Of a stretch of 38,240 nucleotides of DNA, positions 1 to 8,242 are shown one piece after another. Location of the stretch: assembly GCA_903873715.1 (NCBI GenBank), contig CAIQPS010000084.1, forward strand, positions 1 to 38,240, read 5' to 3'. Source of the DNA: an uncultured Actinomycetes bacterium. GTDB lineage: Bacteria > Actinomycetota > Thermoleophilia > RBG-16-64-13. The translations under genes were made by a program, and so were the position numbers. The notes under the pieces were generated by a model. It was not told the DNA's origin. It worked only from the letters and a program-made list of their open reading frames with translations, and made no database searches. Positions within the stretch are counted from its first letter, which is position 1, and each line of letters opens with the position of its first letter.

Positions 1-15
1 CGGTCGGGGCGGCGC

Positions 16-116
16 GGGGCGCGTGCGCCGCCGGCGCCCGGGCGTTTGCCGTGCCCGGGCGGCGGTAACATTACGGCTGGTCTGAAAAGCCTGGCCGCGG
101 GCGGCGTTGCGCCGCC
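16..116. other. GC-rich hairpins upstream of tal
   Basis: The first 142 bases hold no supported gene. Two GC-rich inverted repeats are visible: one built from GCCCGGGC halves around 28-66, and a tight one (GGCGGCG, loop TTG, CGCCGCC) at about 97-113. Neither is followed by a T-run, so they may end an upstream transcript or simply reflect base composition. Confidence 0.3.
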
Positions 117-142
117 GGCCCAGCTGAAGCGGGGGAGACGTC

Positions 143-1216
143 ATGAGCGGTGCGACGAAAGCGCTGGCCCGAGTGGGGCAGAGCATCTGGCTGGACAACA
201 TCACGCGCGACCTGCTGACGACAGGCACACTCGCCCGCTACGTCGAGGAGTTGTCGGTCACCGGCCTCACCTCCAACCCTTCCATCTTCGAGAAGGCCAT
301 CACCAAGGGCTCCGCCTACGACGCCGAGATCGAGTCGCTCATGGCCGAAGGGAAGTCCGGGGACGAACTGCTCTTCGAGGTGATCCTCCACGATCTCACC
401 GCCGCCGCCGACATCCTGGCTTCGGTGCACCGCCGCACTGCGGGCGTCGACGGCTGGGTCTCCGTCGAGGTGGCGCCCGGTCTCGCCGACGACACTGCGG
501 GGACGGTCGCCCAGGCCGAATGGCTCTTCGAGAAGGCCCCGCGACCGAACGTCTTCGTCAAGATCCCGGGAACCGCGGCCGGCGTGCCCGCCATCGAGGA
601 GGCCACGTTCCGCGGGGTGCCGGTCAACGTCACCCTCTTGTTCTCGGCGGAACAGTACGTCGCTTCTGCCGAGGCGTACATCCGCGGTCTCGAGCGCCGG
701 GTGGAAGCCGGGCTCGACCCCGACGTGAGGTCGGTCGCTTCGGTGTTCCTGAGCCGCTGGGACAAGGCCACTGCGGACCAGGTGCCCGGTGACCTGCGCA
801 ACCGGTTGGGCGTCGCCATCGGCGGCCTGTGCTACGCGGCCTACCGTGGGCTCAAGGAGACCGACCGCTGGCAGCGCCTCGAGAACCTGGGCGCCCGGCC
901 GCAGAGACTCCTCTTCGCGAGCACCGGCACCAAGGACCCCGGCGCGTCCGACGTCCTCTACGTCGAGGGCCTGATAGCTCCCAACACCGTCGACACCGTC
1001 CCGGAGGACACACTCCTGGCGTTCGACGACCACGGCAAAGTGGGCGCGCTGCTGTCCCCGGACGCTGCGGATGCGGCGGCGGTGGTCCAGGCGTTCGGCC
1101 GCGCCGGCGTCGATGTGAAGACCCTGGCCGAGACGCTGCAGGTCGACGGGGCCAAAGCGTTCGTCGAGGCCTGGCAACGGCTCACGGATGCGGTGGAGGC
1201 CAAGAGGGCCGTCTGA
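143..1216 (+). CDS. tal: Transaldolase
   Basis: Transaldolase of the non-oxidative pentose phosphate pathway; it moves a dihydroxyacetone unit from sedoheptulose-7-phosphate to glyceraldehyde-3-phosphate in the cytosol. The 357-residue product has the N-terminal family signature GLTSNPSIFEKAI (about residues 41-53) and the Schiff-base lysine K140 in the motif NVFVKIPGT. The length fits the actinobacterial tal type (roughly 360-370 residues) rather than the short FSA-like enzymes. The ATG at 143 follows a GGGGGAG ribosome site with a normal gap. It is the first gene in the window and converges on ftsH, with only 52 bases between the stops. In many actinobacteria tal sits beside transketolase, which would lie outside the window. 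Assignment is firm. Confidence 0.95.
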   Translation: MSGATKALARVGQSIWLDNITRDLLTTGTLARYVEELSVTGLTSNPSIFEKAITKGSAYDAEIESLMAEGKSGDELLFEVILHDLTAAADILASVHRRTAGVDGWVSVEVAPGLADDTAGTVAQAEWLFEKAPRPNVFVKIPGTAAGVPAIEEATFRGVPVNVTLLFSAEQYVASAEAYIRGLERRVEAGLDPDVRSVASVFLSRWDKATADQVPGDLRNRLGVAIGGLCYAAYRGLKETDRWQRLENLGARPQRLLFASTGTKDPGASDVLYVEGLIAPNTVDTVPEDTLLAFDDHGKVGALLSPDAADAAAVVQAFGRAGVDVKTLAETLQVDGAKAFVEAWQRLTDAVEAKRAV

Positions 1217-1268
1217 GCCTGCCGGCAGCCGGAAGGCCGCGCCCGCGGGTGTCCGCCTGCTCCGGTTC

Positions 1269-3389
1269 TCAGCGTTCGCCGAGCGAGGCCGATTCGGAGG
1301 CCGCAGCCGGCGGCGAGCCGTCCTCAGCTACTGGTACCGCTTCCGACGCGAGCGCTTCGTCGGCGGCGGAACCGTCCACCGTCTCCGATGCGAGCAGCTT
1401 CTGAGCCAGATGTTCGAGCGCGGCGCGGTGCTCGCGGAGCAGCGACTGGGCCCGCTCGAGTTGGTCGGTCACCAGCCGCCGGACCTCGCTGTCGATGATC
1501 TCCTCGGTCTGCGGACTGAGCTGGCTGTTGTCCATCACCGGGTTGCCCAGGTACATCATCTGCTGGCCGGCATAGCGGACGGAGCCCAATCTCTCGCTCA
1601 TGCCGAACTCGGTGATCATCCGCCGGACCAGCTCCGTGGCCTTCTGGATGTCGTCGCTGGCGCCGGTGCTGAGCGAGTCGAAGACGGCCAGTTCGGCCGC
1701 CCGGCCGCCCAGCATGACGGCGATGCGGTCCTTGAGTTCGGCTTCGGTGAGGATGTATCGGTCCTCGGTGGGCATCTGCAGGGTGTAGCCGAGCGCTCCG
1801 CGGGCCCGGGGGATGATGCTGATCTTGGCCACGGGGTCCGCGTTGGGCAGCAGGGCGGCCACCAGGGCGTGTCCCGATTCGTGATAGGCGACCGTCTTGC
1901 GCTCCCGCTCGTTCATCACCCGGGTCTTCTTCTCCAGGCCGGCTATCACCCGTTCCATAGCGATCTCGAAATCGGTGATGTGGACCGCCTGCGCGTTCCG
2001 GCGGGCGGCGAGCAGGGCAGCCTCGTTCATGGCGTTGGCCAGGTCGGCGCCGCTGAAGCCTGGAGTGATGCGTGCTGCTCGCTCCACGTCGAAGTCGTGG
2101 GCCAGCTTGATGCCGCGGCTGTGGATCTTGAGGATCTGCACCCTGCCGATGAGGTCCGGGTTGCCCACCTCCACCTGCCGGTCGAACCTCCCGGCGCGCA
2201 GCAGGGCCTTGTCGAGCACTTCCGGCCGGTTGGTGGCCGCCATGATTATGACCGGCCGGTGGACGTCGGTGGAGAATCCGTCGATCTCGGCCAGCAACTG
2301 GTTGAGCGTCTGTTCGCGCTCGTCGTTGCCGCCACCCACGGTGAAGCCCGCGCCGCGCGACTGCCCTATGGCGTCGACCTCGTCGATGAACACGATGGCC
2401 GGCGCGGCCGCCCGCGCCTGCTCGAACAGGTCGCGCACCCGCGCCGCCCCGACGCCCACGAACATCTCGACGAACTCGGAACCGCTGCTCTCGAAGAAGG
2501 GCACCCCGGCTTCGCCGGCGGTGGCTTTGGCCAGTAGGGTCTTGCCGGTGCCGGGAGGGCCTATGAGGAGCACGCCTTTGGGGATGCGCCCTCCGAGCGT
2601 GGCGAACTGCTCGGGCGTCTTGAGGAACTGGATGATCTCCTGGAGCTCGGCGATGGCCTCGTCCGCCCCGCCCACATCGGCGAAGGTGACGCCTACCTGT
2701 TCCGCGGTCACCTTCTTGGCCCGGCTCCTGCCGACGCCGAAGATCCCGCCGCCCGCTCCGCCTGCTCCGGCGGCCATCCTCCTGTAGAGGAAGTACCAGA
2801 TGACGCCGATGATGAGGAACGGCAGCAGGCTGAGGAGGATGCTCCCGATGGCGCTTGAGGGCGCGGTGAAACTGTAGTCGACGTTCGCCGCCTGCAGGTC
2901 TTTGACCAGGTCGGGGTCTTCGCCGGTCTGGTAGTAGGTGTAGTAGCCGACGGTCCCGCCCTTGGCGGTGTCCGGGTTGGTCATGGTGCCGGTGATGCGG
3001 CTGCTGCCGATCTCGGCGGTCTTGATCTTCTTGGCCGCGACGTCGACCTTGAACTGGTTGTAGGTCAGCGCGGTGTTGGCCCCGCCGCTCAGCAGATAGT
3101 GCTGGAACAGGTAGAGGGCGATGAGGGCCACGATGATGTACGCGACCCCGTGCCACATCTGCCTTCCCCGGTTGGGGGTGGGGGCCGGCTGGCCTTGCGG
3201 CTGGTTGGGCCCCCTCTGCCCCGATCCGCCGGGCCCTTGGCCACCCGGCCGCGGCCCCTGCCCGGAGCCACCTGGGCGAGAGCCCGGCCTCGTCCCGCCC
3301 TGTCCCGGCGGTGTCCGGCGAGGCCCTTGCGCGGAGTCGCCTCGAGGCGTCGCGGCTTTCTGGGTCTGATCTGTGTCCTCAGCAGCCAT
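1269..3389 (-). CDS. ftsH: ATP-dependent zinc metalloprotease FtsH
   Basis: Membrane-anchored AAA+ protease that degrades misfolded membrane proteins and short-lived regulators. Counting from the ATG at 3389 (706 residues): a Gly/Pro/Arg-rich tail (about 1-75), TM1 (80-98), a short extracytoplasmic domain, TM2 (183-201), Walker A GPPGTGKT (277-284), Walker B VFIDEVD (333-339), an SRH arginine region near 400, and the zinc site HESGH (503-507). All catalytic elements are present. The start at 3389 is preferred because GGAGAGAAGG lies 8 bases upstream; an in-frame ATG at 3473 would add 28 residues but has no clear ribosome site. The long low-complexity N-terminal tail before TM1 is unusual, since most FtsH proteins begin almost directly with the membrane helix. 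The gene converges with tal. Confidence 0.96.
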   Translation of the reverse strand: MAAEDTDQTQKAATPRGDSAQGPRRTPPGQGGTRPGSRPGGSGQGPRPGGQGPGGSGQRGPNQPQGQPAPTPNRGRQMWHGVAYIIVALIALYLFQHYLLSGGANTALTYNQFKVDVAAKKIKTAEIGSSRITGTMTNPDTAKGGTVGYYTYYQTGEDPDLVKDLQAANVDYSFTAPSSAIGSILLSLLPFLIIGVIWYFLYRRMAAGAGGAGGGIFGVGRSRAKKVTAEQVGVTFADVGGADEAIAELQEIIQFLKTPEQFATLGGRIPKGVLLIGPPGTGKTLLAKATAGEAGVPFFESSGSEFVEMFVGVGAARVRDLFEQARAAAPAIVFIDEVDAIGQSRGAGFTVGGGNDEREQTLNQLLAEIDGFSTDVHRPVIIMAATNRPEVLDKALLRAGRFDRQVEVGNPDLIGRVQILKIHSRGIKLAHDFDVERAARITPGFSGADLANAMNEAALLAARRNAQAVHITDFEIAMERVIAGLEKKTRVMNERERKTVAYHESGHALVAALLPNADPVAKISIIPRARGALGYTLQMPTEDRYILTEAELKDRIAVMLGGRAAELAVFDSLSTGASDDIQKATELVRRMITEFGMSERLGSVRYAGQQMMYLGNPVMDNSQLSPQTEEIIDSEVRRLVTDQLERAQSLLREHRAALEHLAQKLLASETVDGSAADEALASEAVPVAEDGSPPAAASESASLGER

Positions 3390-3418
3390 ATCAGTCGCCT
3401 TCTCTCCGGGCTGTTCAC

Positions 3419-3448
3419 GTGACGTGCCCAGTTTCTCCCTTGCATAAT
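3419..3448 (+). promoter_or_regulatory. Candidate promoter for the small Cys-rich gene
   Basis: An extended -10 element TGCATAAT (3441-3448) is preceded at 18 bases by GTGACG (3419-3424; four of six matches to TTGACA). It lies in the divergent gap between ftsH and the gene at 3600. The same TGCATAAT octamer recurs at 3984-3991, ahead of the selenoprotein gene. No mapped transcript start is available. Confidence 0.35.
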
Positions 3449-3599
3449 CGTCCGCGCCGCGGGACCGGCTCATGCCTATCTATCGCGGAGCGTCGCGCCC
3501 GAGCGGCCCTCTCGCGCCCGTTTAGAGATCGGACCGTGTGGGAATGAACGAGCAAACCGTGGTCTCGGATCGTTCGTCCCCTGCCGCAAGGAGGCGTCC

Positions 3600-3821
3600 G
3601 TGCAAAAGGTACCAGACACCCGGGAGAACATGGGCCGCTGCATCTGCGGTGGATGCCCGTCGTACCCCGGCGAGGGGGGCTTCTACTGCGCCAAAGGCAA
3701 GAGCGACCTGCCCATCCGGCGGCGCGGCTGTGTGTGCGGCGATTGTGAGAACTTCAGGGCCTACGCGCTCCAGGAGGGCTACTACTGCATCGGTGGGATA
3801 GCGGGCGAGACCGCCCAGTGA
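3600..3821 (+). CDS. Small cysteine-rich protein (DUF2769-like)
   Basis: A 73-residue soluble protein with eight cysteines in a regular pattern: CICGGC near the N-terminus, YCAKGKS, CVCGDC and YYCIGG. Such C-x-C-x2-C repeats suggest zinc or Fe-S binding. From memory the layout resembles the DUF2769 family, which occurs in anaerobes and methanogens and has no established function. The GTG start at 3600 is supported by AAGGAGG five bases upstream, so translation is likely despite the small size. It has its own upstream region and is followed by hairpins before the selenoprotein gene, so it is probably monocistronic. The family name is tentative; the reality of the gene is well supported by the ribosome site and the patterned cysteines. 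Confidence 0.75.
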   Translation: MQKVPDTRENMGRCICGGCPSYPGEGGFYCAKGKSDLPIRRRGCVCGDCENFRAYALQEGYYCIGGIAGETAQ

Positions 3822-3830
3822 CGCGCCTTC

Positions 3831-3892
3831 GGGCTGATACAGCCCTCCAAGGCGGGGCGGCTCCGCTCCTCTTCCCGGCCGGCGGAGCCGCC
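3831..3892 (+). terminator. Two hairpins after the Cys-rich gene
   Basis: GGGCTG...CAGCCC (3831-3845) is a short stem-loop just after the stop codon at 3821. A second stem of 11 perfect base pairs follows (GGCGGCTCCGC at 3856-3866 with GCGGAGCCGCC at 3882-3892; 15-base loop). There is no clear T-run, so termination is plausible but not classic. Confidence 0.4.
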
Positions 3893-4011
3893 TACCGTAT
3901 CCCCCCGTTCCTCCGGTTCTGTCTTGCGCCCCTCCGGCGGTGGGCGGCGGAGTCATCCCGCTGGCGGTGCGGCCCCTTCTTCCTGCATAATGGCGGGAAG
4001 GAGGAGACAGA

Positions 4012-4494
4012 ATGGCCCGAGTCGCTCTCGACGTACCCGCTCCGGATTTTCAACTCGCGGACTTCCGCGGTGGTGACTTCCATCTCGCCGATCTGCGGGG
4101 TGCGAGCACCGTCCTGCTCGTGTTCAACCGGGGGTTCATGTGACCCTTCTGCCGCCGGCACATGGCGCAGTTGCGCCAGGACTACGAGAAGTTCGTCTCT
4201 CGTGGCGTCTCGGTCGTCGTGATCGGGCCTGAGGACGCCAAGGCCTTCGCCCGGTACTGGGAGGAGAACGATCTGCCCTTCGTGGGCCTGCCCGACCCCG
4301 AGCACCGAGTGCTCAAGCTGTACGGCCAGGAGATCAAACTCTTCAAGTTCGGCCGCATGCCGGCTCAGGTGCTGGTCGACGGTTCAGGCATCGCCCGGTT
4401 CGTCCATTACGGGCACGACATGAGCGACATCCCGAGCAACGAGGAGATCCTGGGACTCATCGACGGGCTGGACGCGGGCAAGGCCGGCGCATGA
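4012..4494 (+). CDS. Peroxiredoxin-like selenoprotein with in-frame UGA (Sec44)
   Basis: Thioredoxin-fold, AhpC/TSA-type redox protein, 160 residues, probably reducing peroxides or disulfides in the cytosol. The reading frame from ATG 4012 (AAGGAGG nearby) contains a TGA at 4141-4143 and then continues without interruption to 4494. Translating TGA as selenocysteine gives GFM-U-PFCRRHM, a UxxC redox site (U44, C47) exactly where redoxin relatives carry CxxC after the beta-strand STVLLVFNR. Homology runs through both sides of the TGA, and the expected cis-proline region (GRMPAQVLVDGSG) is present. A SECIS-like hairpin follows at 4163-4178. A conventional caller would start at ATG 4162, losing the active site and lacking a ribosome site. 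No selA, selB, selC or selD lies in this window. The alternative is a Cys-to-stop mutation or sequencing error. The stop overlaps the MFS start by 4 bases (ATGA). Confidence 0.85.
4163..4178 (+). promoter_or_regulatory. Putative bacterial SECIS element
   Basis: Six base pairs, U plus GGCGC pairing with GCGCC plus A (4163-4168 with 4173-4178), close a four-base apical loop AGUU. A G sits at loop position 2, followed by U. The loop begins 25 bases after the UGA. Bacterial SECIS elements recognised by SelB lie inside the coding region a few turns after the UGA and carry a conserved G early in the apical loop, which fits. A competing stem nearer the UGA (4149-4170) is possible. Confidence 0.65.
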
Positions 4495-5984
4495 GTGCGG
4501 CGTCCCTGCCGGGAGGGCCCGGCGCGGGGCATGCGGTAACCCCCATGACCGAACTGCAGCGCCGCCGCTGGTACGCGCTCGCGATCATGTCCATCGGGTC
4601 GTTCATGACCCCGTTCGACGCCACCATCGTCGCCGTGGCGCTCCCCAAGATGGGGAAGGCGCTCGCTCTCACCTATTCTGAGGCTCTCTGGGCCCAAGCG
4701 GCTTATCTTCTGGTGGCCAGCATCCTGCTGATCCCCATCGGGCGGTTGGCGGACACCAGGCGCCCCGTGGCATTCAACCTCACCGGCGCCGCGATCTTCG
4801 CAGTCGGCTCGGTGGTCGCCGGGCTGGCGACGAGCCCCGGGATGATGAGCGTCGGGCGATGCATCCAGGGCCTGGGAGGATCGTTCATGTTCTCCACGGC
4901 CAGCGGGATCATCACCGCGGCCTTCCCGCCTGCGGAGCGGGGGAAGGCTCTGGGTCTCAACGTGAGCGGCGTCTATCTGGGCCTCACGCTCGGGCCGGTC
5001 GTCGGCGGTGTCATCTCGAACGTCAGCGCGGGCAGTTGGCGCTGGATCTTCTTCATCAACGTGCCCATCGCGGTGATCACCATACTGGCCGGCTGGACGC
5101 TGCTCCGGGCCGAGGGCCGCGACCGCAGGGGCGTGCCGAAGTCGCCTGCGCACATCGACTGGGCGGGGGCCGCGCTCCTGGGCGCCGTCCTGGTCGCCCT
5201 GTTCGTCCCGCTCACGTTCTCACCGCTGTGGGGATGGGCGAGCGCCCGCACGCTCGTACCGCTGGCGCTCACCGTCGTGTTCCTGGCCGCCTTCGTGCTC
5301 GTGGAGCGTAAAGTGGAGCAGCCGGTGGTGCCGCTTGGGCTGGTCACCAAGAACCGGGCCTTCGCGGCAGGTAACTCCGCCGCCCTGCTCAACTATCTGG
5401 CCGTCTTCGCCGTGGCCACGCTGGTGGCCGTCTATCTCGAGGTCGTCGACGGCTATTCTCCCCAGCAGACCGGCCTCCTCCTGCTGATCCAACCCGTCAT
5501 CATGGCCGTGCTCTCGCCGCTGACGGGCAGGCTGTCGGACAAGGTGGGGTCCAGGGTGCTCGCGACCGCCGGGATGGTGCTGGTGGCGGCCGGCATGGCG
5601 CAACTCGCGTTCATCGGGGATTCGCTCGGGCGCGTACTCCCGGCCCTGGGTACCATCGGGATCGGGATGGCCATCTTCAGCGCGCCCAACATCTCCGCCG
5701 TCATGGGGTCCGTGGACAGGTCGCAACTCAACCTGGCTTCGGGCTTCCTCGCCACCATGCGGTTCGCCGGCCAGGGGCTGTCTATCGCCGTGCTCGGATC
5801 GATCGCGGCGTGGCGGCTCGGGGCGACGGGTGCGCGGGTCATCTTCTTCGGTGAGAAGGGCGACGCCGTGCACGTGCAGGCCTTCGCGGACGGTTTCCGG
5901 ACCGCCATGATCGTCGGGGCCTGTCTTGCCCTGGCGGGCGCCATCCTCTCCTGGTTGGCTCGGCTGGAGCGGCAACACCACTAG
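4491..5984 (+). CDS. MFS transporter, DHA2 (EmrB/QacA-like) family
   Basis: A 497-residue inner-membrane proton-driven exporter, probably of drugs or other amphipathic compounds. It shows about 14 hydrophobic helices, the DHA2 hallmark FDATIVAVALPKM in TM1, a motif-A-like loop (IGRLADTRRPV), the antiporter motif-C region LGPVVGGVIS, and the typical WRWIFFINVPI segment before TM6. The chosen ATG overlaps the selenoprotein stop (ATGA), implying translational coupling; an in-frame ATG at 4545 (MTELQRRR) is an alternative giving a tighter N-terminus. The substrate cannot be told from sequence. Coupling to a redox selenoprotein hints at a shared stress response, but this is inference. Confidence 0.88.
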   Translation: MSAASLPGGPGAGHAVTPMTELQRRRWYALAIMSIGSFMTPFDATIVAVALPKMGKALALTYSEALWAQAAYLLVASILLIPIGRLADTRRPVAFNLTGAAIFAVGSVVAGLATSPGMMSVGRCIQGLGGSFMFSTASGIITAAFPPAERGKALGLNVSGVYLGLTLGPVVGGVISNVSAGSWRWIFFINVPIAVITILAGWTLLRAEGRDRRGVPKSPAHIDWAGAALLGAVLVALFVPLTFSPLWGWASARTLVPLALTVVFLAAFVLVERKVEQPVVPLGLVTKNRAFAAGNSAALLNYLAVFAVATLVAVYLEVVDGYSPQQTGLLLLIQPVIMAVLSPLTGRLSDKVGSRVLATAGMVLVAAGMAQLAFIGDSLGRVLPALGTIGIGMAIFSAPNISAVMGSVDRSQLNLASGFLATMRFAGQGLSIAVLGSIAAWRLGATGARVIFFGEKGDAVHVQAFADGFRTAMIVGACLALAGAILSWLARLERQHH

Positions 5985-6017
5985 AAACGGAACTACGGAC
6001 CCAGGTAAGGAGCGACC

Positions 6018-7253
6018 ATGGCTTTCGGCAAGTACGCCGTCGATTTCGAGCAGCGGGTGGACTACCCCCGGCTACGGAAGGAGCGCGTGGAGCGGGTCAA
6101 GGCGCAGATGGAGGCGGAAGGCATAGGCGCCATCATCACCTGGGATCCCGACAACATCCGTTACATCGCCTCGTACTACGTCACCACGCCGATGAGAGCC
6201 TCGGAGATGCAGGCGGTCTTCATCGCCCGCAACGGCGAGCCGCACCTCATCGGCGGCGGCACCCCCTCCGAGACGGCCCGGCGCATGCCCTGGCTGGCCG
6301 GCGTCCAACCGTCGTACGGCATGCCCCGTCTGTCCGCCCGCGACTCCGGCGACCGGCTCATCGAGGCCTGGGTGAACGGCATCGCCAAGCTCATGGCCGA
6401 CTACGGGGTGGAGAAGGAGACCCTGGCCATCGACGGCACCACGCTGCAGGGCCTGTTCTTCGAGGCCTTCGGCCGCAAGGGCATCAAGACCGTCCACGGC
6501 CGCCCGGTCATGGACTACGCCCGCATGATCAAGACCGTCGACGAGATCGAGCTCATCAAGATCGCCTGCGCCAACTCCGAGAAGGCCCACGCGGCGGTCG
6601 CGGACGCCATCCGCCCCGGAGTCCGGGAGTGCGACCTGGTGGCGGCCGGCATCAAGGCCCTCTACGAGGAGGGCGCCGACCACACCGAGGACCTGGTGTG
6701 CATGAGCGGCGAGAACACCAACCCCTACGGCTGGACCTTCACCGACCGCATGATCCGCCCCGGCGACCTGGTGTACGTCGACGTGGACGGCGCCTCCTAC
6801 CAGGGCTACAAGACCTGCATCTACCGCACCTTCTGCTGCGGCAAGGCCACCCAGGAGCAGCACGAGCTGTTCGTCGAGGCCAAGGAGATGCTGCTCAAGG
6901 GTCTGAGCGTGGTCAAAGACGGCGCCACGGACCACGACGTCCTGGCCCAGTGGCCCGATTCGCCGTCGTACTGGGGCTACGAGACCTGGGGCGACGTCAA
7001 CCCGTACGCCTGCGGCCACGGCATCGGCCTCACGCTGCACGACCGCCCGATGATCTTCTACACCCACCGGGCCGTGGGCATCCCGCCGCATACGCTGAAA
7101 GCAGGCATGGTGATGGCCTTCGAGACCTACACGGGCAAGAAGGGCGGCCGCCACGGCGTGCGCATCGAGGACATGGTGCTCGTGACCGAGACCGGCTACG
7201 AACTGCTGTCCCTGTTCCCGCAGGAGCTGATCGAGTGCTGGATCCCGTACTAG
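6018..7253 (+). CDS. M24 family (creatinase/DddP-like) hydrolase or lyase
   Basis: A 411-residue pita-bread-fold protein with an N-terminal creatinase domain (about 15-165) and a C-terminal M24 domain (175-405). Of the usual metal ligands it keeps D255 or D257 in VYVDVDGA, H334 in CGHGIG, E369 in MAFETY and E384 in VRIEDMV, but the second aspartate of the YxxDxxRTF block is Cys267 (YKTCIYRTF). Aminopeptidase P and prolidase need that Asp; creatinase lacks it. The spacing of D255/D257/267 and of H334/E369/E384 matches, as I recall, the metal-site spacing of the DMSP lyase DddP, which is also an M24-fold enzyme. So it is more likely a C-N hydrolase or lyase than a peptidase. A clear AAGGAG precedes ATG 6018. 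Function remains open. Confidence 0.75.
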   Translation: MAFGKYAVDFEQRVDYPRLRKERVERVKAQMEAEGIGAIITWDPDNIRYIASYYVTTPMRASEMQAVFIARNGEPHLIGGGTPSETARRMPWLAGVQPSYGMPRLSARDSGDRLIEAWVNGIAKLMADYGVEKETLAIDGTTLQGLFFEAFGRKGIKTVHGRPVMDYARMIKTVDEIELIKIACANSEKAHAAVADAIRPGVRECDLVAAGIKALYEEGADHTEDLVCMSGENTNPYGWTFTDRMIRPGDLVYVDVDGASYQGYKTCIYRTFCCGKATQEQHELFVEAKEMLLKGLSVVKDGATDHDVLAQWPDSPSYWGYETWGDVNPYACGHGIGLTLHDRPMIFYTHRAVGIPPHTLKAGMVMAFETYTGKKGGRHGVRIEDMVLVTETGYELLSLFPQELIECWIPY

Positions 7254-7312
7254 AGGAGGGGGCTGGGGCGGCGCAGCCCGGCACAGCGCCGGCCGGTCCG
7301 GAAGAGGTCTCC

Positions 7313-8242
7313 ATGCCGCCTGTCCCGGAGGCTTCCGTCCCGCATGTCCGGCGGCGTTGGTGGCTCGCCTCGGGTGCGCTCATCCTGCTCGCCCTCATCT
7401 GGGGGTACACCTGGCCGCTCATGAAGTCGGTGCTCGACTACGCCGACCCGTTCGTCTACGCGGGGATGCGCACCTTCATGGGCGGCGTGCTCCTCATCAG
7501 CCTGCTCCCGGTGCTCCGCCGGCCTGTGCGCCCCAAGGCCTTCTGGTCGACCTTCCTGCTGGGCGTGCTGCAGACGGCGGGCTTCCTCGGGTTGATGACC
7601 TGGGCGCTGCAGGGTGAAGGCGCAGGCAAGACGGCCGTGCTCACCTACACCATGCCGTTCTGGCTGTTGCTCATGGCCTGGGTGTTCCTGGGCGAGCGGC
7701 TCAAGGGCTTCCAGTGGGTGGCGGTGGCCGTCGCGCTGGCGGGACTCATACTGGTGCTGTCGCCCTGGAAGATGACCGGGGGCTGGAGCCCGTTCATGGC
7801 CATCGGTGGGGCGATCTGCTGGGCGCTCAGCGCGGTGGTGGCCAAGTTGCTGCGCAGGCGGCACGAGGTGGACCTGCTTTCGCTCACGGCCTGGCAGCTC
7901 TTCCTGGGCTCGCTGCCTCTTGTGATCGTGGGGGCCGCGGTGTGGAAGCCGCCCGTGTGGTCGGGGACGTTCATCTACGGGTTGGCGTTCACGGTGCTTT
8001 TCGGCAACTGCCTGGCGTGGATCCTGTGGCTCTACATCCTGCATTCGCTTCCGGCGGGTACCGCCGGGCTGGGTATCCTGCTGACCCCGGTGATCGGCAT
8101 CACGGCTTCGTGGATAGCGCTGGGCGAGCGGCCGGGCGGGTTCGAGGGAGCAGGGATGCTGCTGATCGTGGGAGCGCTGCTCTTGACCGTCGCGGCGGAG
8201 ATCGTCAGAGGAAGAAGATCGCGGTCACGATCAGGAACGTAG
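7313..8242 (+). CDS. EamA/DMT-superfamily transporter
   Basis: A 309-residue integral membrane protein with two repeated EamA domains of five helices each (about residues 17-150 and 165-300), the typical ten-helix drug/metabolite transporter layout. Recognisable segments are LIWGYTWPLMK in helix 1, FMGGVLLISLLPVL in helix 2, the FWLLLMAWVFLGERL block ending the first domain, and ITASWIALGERPGG ending the second. The ATG at 7313 has a GAAGAGG site just upstream; 59 bases separate it from the M24 gene, so the two may be co-transcribed and may handle related substrates. The last 38 bases overlap the convergent antiporter gene. The substrate (amino acid, metabolite or drug) is unknown. Confidence 0.87.
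   Translation: MPPVPEASVPHVRRRWWLASGALILLALIWGYTWPLMKSVLDYADPFVYAGMRTFMGGVLLISLLPVLRRPVRPKAFWSTFLLGVLQTAGFLGLMTWALQGEGAGKTAVLTYTMPFWLLLMAWVFLGERLKGFQWVAVAVALAGLILVLSPWKMTGGWSPFMAIGGAICWALSAVVAKLLRRRHEVDLLSLTAWQLFLGSLPLVIVGAAVWKPPVWSGTFIYGLAFTVLFGNCLAWILWLYILHSLPAGTAGLGILLTPVIGITASWIALGERPGGFEGAGMLLIVGALLLTVAAEIVRGRRSRSRSGT

Noticed and set aside
3984-3991. TGCATAAT as promoter -10 of the selenoprotein gene
   Set aside because: There is no -35 at the right distance, and transcription would start inside the ribosome site; left as a noted similarity only.
4144-4170. Alternative SECIS stem with loop GGCACAU closer to the UGA
   Set aside because: The loop begins only 13 bases after the UGA, nearer than usual for bacterial elements; the 4163-4178 hairpin is tighter and better placed. 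It was kept only as a competing fold.
4162-4494. Short gene starting at ATG 4162 (110 codons)
   Set aside because: It has no ribosome site, begins inside a conserved thioredoxin fold and lacks the active site; the recoded frame from 4012 explains the region better.
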